Source: Epiperipatus broadwayi (lineage: Eukaryota > Onychophora > Udeonychophora > Euonychophora > Peripatidae). From it: a DNA stretch of 64,000 bases. Positions within the stretch are counted from its first letter, which is position 1, and each line of letters opens with the position of its first letter. The stretch is taken from positions 4,235,857 to 4,299,856 of the forward strand of contig JAQFVV010000111.1 of assembly GCA_028023455.1 (NCBI GenBank), in the 5' to 3' direction. The notes under the pieces were generated by a model. It was not told where the DNA came from and did no database searches. It saw nothing but the letters and a program-made list of their open reading frames with translations. The position numbers and the translations under genes are program-made. This document shows, piece after piece, positions 57,003 to 64,000 of this stretch.

Positions 57003-57400
57003 AAACAGGCAAAAACTCACTATACATATAGCCACACACAGTAAGCTAGAGTAATCAATAGATGCCAGAAGGCTTGTGCATAAAATACCCATCTAGTGCC
57101 TACTCATCCAATATTACCAGACTGGTTTCTGGCTTTTGGCCTTCATCAGTGAGGAGCCTTGGATCTGAGAGCACTGCACCTAGATCTTAGGATCTAATGC
57201 AACTCTCTAGCAGCCACTTTTTATCTCCACTTAACTACAAAACTATGTCTTAAATTGAAAACACCTTAATATTTTCAATCCAAGCTCATCAGCTTATATA
57301 GTCATATAGGTCTGAACTCAGTTCAGTACCTATACATTTTGGTGTCTTTGATTCTTTAATAACCATAGCCATCAATATCCTATTAGGCAGGATTGGTTTT
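57003..57400 (-). mobile_element. Family A PLE terminus, long form
   Basis: 'AAACAGGCAAAAACTCACTA' through hammerhead 57.11-57.16 kb and 'CTCTAGCAGCCAC' to the inner region at about 57.4 kb. Confidence 0.6.
57110..57163 (-). ncRNA. Hammerhead-like motif, family A
   Basis: Minus strand: CTGATGA (57149-57143), AGGC-CAAAA-GCCA, GAAA, ACCAGT plus C. Outer stem I pairs CCAA with TTGG; inner stem I has one mismatch. It lies upstream of NOX exon a, so it would be in sense if the transcript extends past 57 kb. Confidence 0.5.
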
Positions 57401-57402
57401 AA

Positions 57403-57698
57403 GCCACTAAACATCACATGATCACCATTTCTTATGCTTTCTTATAACTGTTATTAAACAGGTGAAAACACTATACGTATTGCCACACGCAGCAAGCTAG
57501 AGTAATCAATGGATGTCAGAAACTAATCTGGAGATATTGGATGAGTAGGCACTAGATGGGGATTTTATGCACAAGCCTTCTGGCATCCATTGATTATTCT
57601 AGCTTGCTGTGCGTGGCAATACGTATAGTGAGTATTTACCTGTTTAATAACAGTTATAAGCAAGCATAAGAAATGGTGATCATGTGATGTTTATTGTT
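57403..57698. mobile_element. Compact family A fold-back, complete outer ends
   Basis: Starts 'AAACATCACATGATCACC' and ends 'GGTGATCATGTGATGTTTA'. Arms of about 110 and 170 bp meet within a cut-down hammerhead (GAAACTAATC at about 57.53 kb, no CTGATGA). Confidence 0.62.
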
Positions 57699-57774
57699 TT
57701 AAAATCAGTTAGTTATATGCAAATGATTTTAAATGACCACTTTTGAAACATTCTTGGAATTATCAATTATTATA

Positions 57775-57895
57775 TATATAGAGCTCACAAAATAAGCTCT
57801 TAACAAGCTTTGAGAATATCCTCAACCGACTGATTTCTGCTTCTGGTGTCATCAAAGCTTGTTAAGAGCTTATTTTGTGAGCTCTATATTTAACA
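57775..57895. repeat. Fold-back with apical A'-type hammerhead remnant
   Basis: Arms 'AGAGCTCACAAAATAAGCTC' / inverse, about 36 bp. The apex on the minus strand is TTGATGA, 'CACCAGAAGCA', GAAA, TCAGTC. Confidence 0.6.
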
Positions 57896-58309
57896 TTTGT
57901 AGTTACAAGCTTATTAAATTAAGTCATATGACATCTGACTTGTTTTTTTTTTTATCATTTTAATTATCAATTATATATGTAAAAGTCTAATCTCAATATA
58001 AAATTATGGCTTTGGATTATTTTTTTATGAAATTCTGTAACGTGATTACAATAAGACTGCTATTAATCTGAAATTCGTAATTTTAGGACTTTTTGGATAT
58101 GTGAAGTTTTCAATTTTAACAATGAATCTTTCCCATCCCATTATAAATCCAACTTCATGGAAAATTTAAATAAACATTAATTTTACTAATTACACTTTGT
58201 ATATATTAAAATACTTCTAGTTAAACTACTGTACATTTATGTTATTAATAATAATATAACACTTTAAAATATAAAATATATTTACATCAACATAAAATTT
58301 TTGTACAGC

Positions 58310-58445
58310 AGCTACAATGTGTAAGCTTGTGGTTAAGTCCTGTAGAGGGCTCTACCTTCGCATTTTCAACCACACTTGCTTTAGGTTTATTGCCTTATAC
58401 TTAAGGTAATAAACCAAAACAGTATTTTGTAATTTTGTCTAGATA
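58310..58445 (-). repeat. Fold-back family F half
   Basis: Reverse complement holds 'AAGGCAATAAACCTAAAGCA', 'GAAAATGCGAAGGTAGAGCC', 'CTCTACAGGACTTAACC'. Closest to the 12.3-kb copy. Confidence 0.45.
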
Positions 58446-58654
58446 ATAGAAGCCTTTGAATAAATAATGTCTGGATTAATGATATTCTGTTGTATTAAGA
58501 TTTGTGCTCCTTGTACATTTGTATAAATAAATGACTATGGAATAATTTTTATAATTAAATGTCTTTCTAGATTGAACAAGTCCCAATTTGAAATTAGGTA
58601 ACCTAAATTTAAAACATTAATTTATTTAATAATGAATAAATATTTCTATAATGT

Positions 58655-59055
58655 AATTTTCATTACACCACTTTCACATAAGGTAAGGATTGGTTTCTAT
58701 TCACTTTTAACACCTTGTGGAGGGATGTAATCATAAACATATCACCAAAGACATGTGAAAAAATTCTATGATCCCAAGATGGATATTTCATGCAGACCAG
58801 CACTAATCAGTTGACCCAAACCATAATCTCTTACCCTTATCTTTATCATTGTTCAGGGAATATAAATAGCAAATTACTACACCTTAATTAAACGATAAGT
58901 GTTAAAGCTTGCTGTCCCCACAACTTTGACACAAACCACTTAATGAAAGTATATTAATAATTTTCATTAGTCATTCATTAAACTAGAGATTATTCAATAA
59001 TGAATATTTCTGCAGTATAACTTTCACTACACCACTCTCATGCGTGATAGGGATT
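58655..59055 (-). mobile_element. Family B'' unit plus start of a second
   Basis: 'CATTACACCACTTTCACATA' (58.66 kb) recurs at 59.02 kb. Hammerhead remnant at 58.8 kb; 'GTCATTCATTAAACTAGAGA' between. Confidence 0.55.
58764..58835 (-). ncRNA. Degenerate family B hammerhead
   Basis: Minus strand: core CTGATTA (G8 changed), stem II GTGCTG/CTGCAT, GAAA, palindrome-like ATATCCAT plus C, TTGG. Flanks match the units at 54.5-55.0 kb. Confidence 0.45.
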
Positions 59056-59059
59056 GGTG

Positions 59060-61170
59060 TGCTGGTTTGAAATTGAGTACTTTAACTCTGAAACATGTAA
59101 TAATTTATTTATTTGAAAGTTGATTGTGAAATATAAAAAAACATTACTTTATTAAATATGGCTGAGTGTTATAAGGTTAAACAATATGGGTTTTAAACTT
59201 AATTAACCTTTTTCACACCTCTAAAAGGATGATGAGCAAATACAATGAAAATATTAGAAAGACTGCTAATCAGAATATATAGACTGTTTTCATGCACATA
59301 CATAAATGTCTTTAGATTAAAAAAAACCCAATACTATATTATTCTATAGTCTAGCATCAAATACATAAAATAATTAAAGTTTATAACCTAAGGAATATTA
59401 GAATAAATTATTTTTATAAGATGGCAAAAATGACAAATTATGGCTGATAATCAAGTACCACCATACGATCACCATCACATCCTACTTCTAGATTGTAGAC
59501 CTGCCTTCTGAAATAAAGTTTAAAATACCTGTAACCAATCTAGATAACTATTCAAAATTGTTTGGGAAATCAAAATCTAGTGATTCTTAGTTAGAAAGTA
59601 ATCCAAGAATAAAAAATCTAGTTACTGCCATCCCATCCACTATATGACAGTTGGAAATCCTAATGACTAATGCTTTCTTTTTCATTGTTATTTGAAGAGT
59701 CATTGGAGAGACTGTAACCCTGTAATGGGCTGTTTAAAATCAACCTTATTTTTTTTTTATGTGTCAAAGTGTCGGCCAGGAAGCGAACCTCGGGACAATT
59801 GCTTATAAGGCAGCTGTGCTAACCACTCATCCACCAATGCTTGACAGCAACCTTATTTTTTTACTTGTATAATATACTGTTTACTGACTAAATGCAATAT
59901 TATCCCAATAGAAAATTTCTGATATTCTATTGGATTGGATAATCATGAAGGTTGTAATGAGATTAATTTATGTAACAGTATATGCAGGGGGAAGGGGGAA
60001 AGTAACAAACTGAGAGACTAAAGCTAAACAAATAATAATAACTATCCATGGTACAAAACCATATACTAATGCACCAAATGTAACAGTATATATAGGAAGG
60101 GTAGGTGTTAACTGTATGGAGATGTATATTTTATTTGTGATAGCTCCTTGTTTGGCCATTATATGTAACAGTATATGAAAAAGAGAGATATTAGAGAAAA
60201 ATAAAAAAAATATTTCTACTATATTCAACATGGTTAAAATCTGAGAAGCAGATGATTGCTTTTTTTATAATAAATTCAATAAGTTACCATGCCAAAATAG
60301 TTAAAGGATATAGGTTGGATAAATGATGGTGTTCACTGCATTTAAAGACTTGATACTTGTTAGTTGATTTTAACTATATCTTCATATGCCTAAATGGAAA
60401 GGGCATTATCTCCAATTATACATCTTTTAAAAGCTAAATCATTAAACCATTTCTCTACTGCTCGGCCATAGTATAATATGATGATGATGACTTGGCTTTA
60501 TTAGTGATAAAGATATCATTTGGGCTCCACATCTAATTTTGATTATTGGACCAAAACCATTTTATACTTAATCTACTCTAATCTCATATTTATTATTGCC
60601 ACAATGTTAGCTTTATTAACTATAGTAACTAATTAACTATATGCTAAACTTAGAACATAATATCTGATCGTCACACACATCAAGTAATAATATATACTTC
60701 AAATAATGAATAGAATTGAGAATAAAAAAGCGTTTGAGAAAATACAAAATGAGCATTTTTCCAGGCTAAATAATTTAATAAATCTGTTGGCAAATGCCAA
60801 TACTCTTATTAAAAATATTAATTTTGAAAGTAAAATATACTTAATTTGGCATGTATCATCTCAAAAATATTTACAAAGAAAAAAAATTACATTTTGTCAC
60901 AAAGACATTCTACGTTAATATATCCATTTTAGATGGAGATAAACAAAGAATGAAATGAATTATAGAGAACTGCAGACAATATTTTTCCTCCATTCTTTCG
61001 TGAAACTTAAATTATTCACTCACCGAGGAGAAGAGATATAAATTATTGAAATATTTCAAATAATTGTAAATATTTCATAAGTAGACAATATAATAATAAT
61101 AATAAAAAACCCAGACATACACTTTTAAATATAAAGAAAGTGAATAATAACAAAATTACAAAACTTGATT
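59060..61170. other. Mostly unrecognised
   Basis: Apart from the SINE-G at 59.75 kb. The 87-codon minus frame 59968-60231 is hydrophobic, with 'TGTAACAGTATAT' repeated three times, but matches no family I know. Confidence 0.35.
59744..59845 (-). mobile_element. SINE-G copy with target duplication
   Basis: Body as above. 'CAACCTTATTTTT' flanks both sides (about 59.735 and 59.847 kb). Confidence 0.7.
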
Positions 61171-61174
61171 AAAA

Positions 61175-61450
61175 CAAATAAATATAAACATCCTCATCTA
61201 AACTTTTTAGAATTTGTAATCTAAAAACTCTTGGACTTTTGTGTATGGTTTTTTGAATTTTCTAAGTTTCTTCAAACTCTTGTGTGCATACAGTAGAATG
61301 TTTCTGCCCTCTGGCGAGCATTTTCCTTATATTGACAGGATTGGCTACAATTGATTCTTGCTTTGGAGATAGTATTTCTGGAAGATCTGGAAGGCAGGCT
61401 ACATCTTGACAGGATTGGCTACAATTGATATAACTGGTTTGTCTGATCAT
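61175..61450 (-). repeat. Unidentified repeat R1, antisense copy
   Basis: The minus-strand translation (SCQDVA..LPEILSPKQES, then HSTVCTQEF...IHKSPRVF) matches the plus-strand copy at 62.25-62.88 kb. 'GCCAGAGGGCAGAAAC' resembles a hammerhead stem II plus GAAAC. Possibly a PLE-related UTR. Confidence 0.4.
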
Positions 61451-61755
61451 ATATTTTAGTGATTACAGTTATATGGTGAAGTTTTTAATATAGGACATCA
61501 GTTAGGTGGATTACCAGTTAATCTAATTTTATGGCAATTATTAACTAATCTATAGGCTGGAATTGTTCTTGCCATTAACTTTATCTGCAAACATGACCTG
61601 CATGAATTTATTATGCAACTACTATGCATGAAAGTTGACTGATTTTAATATTTGCCTACCTGGACATAACTTCTCTCAACTGATATCGCAAGGACACCAT
61701 ACATCAAAATCTTTGTTCAGTAAACCCATTTTTTTATTTACAACTTTATTTTTGT

Positions 61756-61854
61756 CAAGCATTGATGGTCTTGTGGTTAGCGTAGCTGCATTCCAAGCAG
61801 CTGGCCCGAGTTTGCTTCCCGGTCAACACTTTGACACATGGAGAAAAAAAAAAC
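61756..61854 (+). mobile_element. SINE-G copy with target duplication
   Basis: 'GCATTGATGGTCTTGTGG', 'GCATTCCAAGCAGC', 'TTTGACACATGGAG', A-run. 'AACTTTATT' on both sides. Confidence 0.72.
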
Positions 61855-62239
61855 TTTATTAATTAAGTGCATATTTTTGTTATATCCAATAAATATCTTA
61901 GGAAATAAATTTTCAGTAGACAGTAAACCTTATTTACTTAATATACTCAAAATACATATTTAGTTAATCAATAAAAATGTAAATAAAAAAAAAAAACAAT
62001 ATGGGATCATTGAACAAAGATTTTAATGTTTAATGACAGTTTGTGTCATAAGTTGAAAAAATATTTAAAATCAGGTTTCAAGTCAATCAATGGTCCGGCA
62101 TTTATTAGTTGCCTAGTTACTAGATTCATGGATAAAATTAGCACCAAGCAAAGTTGTAGCTTGCAGTTTAACAAATAGTTAATTTATAAAGATGCTGAAG
62201 TTATATTATTTTATAGCATCATGGAAAAACTTCACTACA

Positions 62240-62880
62240 TGGCTGTATTCATTCAATTGTATAGTGAGGCAAATCAATTGTATCAGTTGTGACCAATCCT
62301 GTCAAGAGATAGCAAACAGATTATCCAAAGTATTACCTCCAGGTGTTGAATCAACTCTTTTTTTTTTTATGATGTGACAGACTGAATATAAAAGATCCAT
62401 CTTCAAAATCTCCATATTAAATAATTCATGCTTAAAACTCTAAACATCACATGATCACCATTTCTTATGCTTGTTCATAACTGTTATTAAAATAGGCAAA
62501 ACTCTCCATACAGTAGTGCCATTCACTACGAAAGCCACAAGTTAGAACTTCATCTGAGGATATTGGATGAGTAGGCATTAGATAGGGATTTTATGCACAA
62601 GCCTCCTGGCATCCATTGATTACTCTGTCTTGCACTGAGTGATACTACTGTATGGAGAATTTTAATTCAAGTTTGCTAGAAACATTAAAGCAAGGACAAG
62701 AAAAAATTATCAACTTAAAGAAAACAGTCAACAGAAAGGAAGAATTGAATTTTCAAAAAGATTCTGATGTATGCATTCACAAATTCAAAAAAATTATACA
62801 CAAAAGTACAAGAGAAGCTCCAATTCTACACTCTAAAAATTTGGGTGAGGAAATTTATATTTATTTATTCAATTTTTAAA
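62240..62880 (+). repeat. Unidentified repeat R1, sense copy interrupted by family A terminus
   Basis: 'SCQEIANRLSKVLPPGVES' (62.29-62.35 kb) and 'VCIHKFKKIIHKSTREAPIL' (62.77-62.83 kb), with the PLE terminus 62.44-62.67 kb in between. Confidence 0.4.
62440..62668. mobile_element. Family A fold-back terminal pair, decayed
   Basis: 'AACATCACATGATCACCATT', inverted arms, and a central degenerate core (CTACGAAAGCCACAAGTTAGAACTT-like). The right outer end is missing. Confidence 0.5.
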
Positions 62881-62924
62881 ATTTATTACTTTTGATTATA
62901 TTTAAAAGTGTGGGGTTTATTATT

Positions 62925-63215
62925 GGATTTTCAATGAAATGGGTAATTAAATTGTTGGAAGGATGAGAAGATTGAAGCCTGTTCATTACAGTTTAAGGAA
63001 TTGCTATCTTAATATAAGCTGAGGAATGATTGTATATATGTGTGGAAGATTATGATCTGGCTCAACTGATGGTTGCTGGTTCTGCATGAAATATGTATAT
63101 TAGAGATCATCTACCTTTTTTGCATATATGTGATCATGTGTGCCTGCTGTTTGAGATGAAATGGAAAATAAATATAGACTGAAAAAACCTAAGTTCAAAT
63201 CTCACTATTTATTAC
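62925..63215 (+). mobile_element. Family B hammerhead element, decayed
   Basis: 'AGATTGAAGCCTGTTCATTA', hammerhead remnant 63.06 kb, 'TTTGAGATGAAATGG' and 'GTTCAAATCTCACTATTTAT'. Confidence 0.5.
63045..63112 (+). ncRNA. Degenerate family B hammerhead
   Basis: CTGATGG followed by TTGCTG-GTT-CTGCAT, GAAA and ATATGTAT. Upstream 62930-63030 matches the region ahead of the motifs at 6.85 and 39.0 kb. The last core A is changed and TTGG has become TTAG. Confidence 0.42.
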
Positions 63216-63299
63216 AGTAAGCATTCAATATACTGAATGAATAGGTGGTTGTTGTTGTTATTATTATTATTACTATTATTATTATTATTATAATTAATT

Positions 63300-63946
63300 A
63301 AAATTAAGAAAACTTAATTTCCTTTTTTATAGATTAAGAGATTGTTTGAATAAATCTATCCTATTAAGTATATATAAGCAAATTTTCTTAAGCAGACTTT
63401 GTTATGGTATAACTTTATGGGGTGGCACTGCAGCATATTTTTTGAAGTCTTTACAAACACTACAAAATTTTACATTAAGAATTATTTTGTTTAAACCTTT
63501 GGACTTGTCAAGATTTGAATTATATAATAAGTGTGCTGGAGTTTTAACTATTCATCAATTATTTTTAGTGAATATTTTGTGCTATTATATTAAATATAAA
63601 GAAATGAATAAAAATAATTCATCAATAATGGTGACTAGATCATTGAACCAGCATATTTTAAAACTCATTGTAGGTATCAGAAATGTTATCTTGATCCAAG
63701 ATTTTATAACATTTTTATAAGGAACATTGGTTTTAATGTTAATGACCTATCAAGGAAAACATTGAAAAAAATCATTATGGACTGGATTATAATTGATGAT
63801 AATGAAAAACTTTTTATTTCTATTAAATTATTTTATTGTATATTAATGTTTTATTTTATTTGCACATGTACTTTTGTTAAGCTCCATGCGTGATTTTTTA
63901 TCACAGAAAGATTATATGTTTAATAAATTAAAAAAAAAAAATTAAA

Positions 63947-63981
<35 letters not shown>

Positions 63982-63995
63982 TTATTATTATTATG
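63300..63995 (+). mobile_element. CR1-like LINE 3' end with (AAT)n tail
   Basis: The 124-codon frame 63346-63720 reads SIYKQIFLSRLCYGITLWG, then LKSLQTLQNFTLRIILFKP. It corresponds to the CR1/jockey segment after reverse transcriptase ('LY.SLI.P.L.YGI..WG......L..LQ...LRII'). The UTR ends in A-run and (TAA)n at 63930-63980. 5'-truncated beside an (ATT)n tract at 63251-63292. Confidence 0.68.
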
Positions 63996-64000
63996 TAGAG

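Noticed and set aside
59455-59530. Possible NOX upstream exon after TTTATTTCAG
   Set aside because: The open frame (RQVYNLEVGCDGD...) ends in a stop without a donor and has no NOX similarity.
62652-62879. 75-codon plus frame as a gene
   Set aside because: It starts in a PLE terminus and continues into repeat R1, so the frame is a junction by-product.

Overview
This looks like a window of a large, AT-rich, intron-rich animal genome, most likely an invertebrate. Three spliced coding exons are recognisable. The rest is dominated by retroelements: Penelope-like elements (PLEs), several non-LTR LINE families and tRNA-derived SINEs. There are also fold-back DNA repeats and one hAT element. Nothing bacterial, viral or organellar is visible. 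The species cannot be named from the sequence. Most long open frames are retroelement fragments or chance.

Host gene: three minus-strand exons near 56.2, 31.7 and 26.4 kb encode consecutive pieces of a NADPH oxidase (NOX) membrane domain. They cover the third transmembrane helix with haem histidines, a long extracellular loop, and the PGITG helix. Splice phases agree across both junctions, and the introns are about 24.4 kb and 5.3 kb. Upstream exons should lie beyond 64 kb and the FAD/NADPH part beyond base 1. Most transposons between 26 and 56 kb are therefore inside NOX introns.

The most interesting content is a set of hammerhead self-cleaving ribozyme motifs that repeat across the window on both strands. 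Family B has the core CTGANGA, a 6-bp stem II, GAAA, a palindromic stem III and a two-part stem I. Its best copy is at 38993-39053. Family B units are 0.36-0.49 kb, occur as tandem or circularly permuted pieces, and contain no ORF. They resemble the non-autonomous animal elements called retrozymes. Family A hammerheads sit inside inverted terminal repeats of PLE type. PLE coding remnants (reverse transcriptase and GIY-YIG endonuclease) lie at 18.4-19.4 kb and 52.9-54.3 kb, and could have supplied the enzymes.

Layout: 0-16 kb is mixed PLE termini, SINEs and an antisense RTE-like LINE, with a 240-bp inverted duplication of a LINE fragment at 15.3-15.8 kb. At 16-26 kb are a fold-back element, the PLE ORF pair and SINE-B copies, one split by an RTE insertion. 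At 26-39 kb are NOX exons b and c, a 49-bp minisatellite, a GC-richer block and the best ribozyme copies. At 39-45.5 kb is a nested cluster: a CR1-like LINE on the minus strand interrupted by SINE-B, a fold-back, a PLE terminus and a nearly complete plus-strand LINE. At 45-64 kb are a hAT element with 8-bp target duplications, the inverted PLE copy, NOX exon a, further PLE termini and a CR1-like LINE 3' end.
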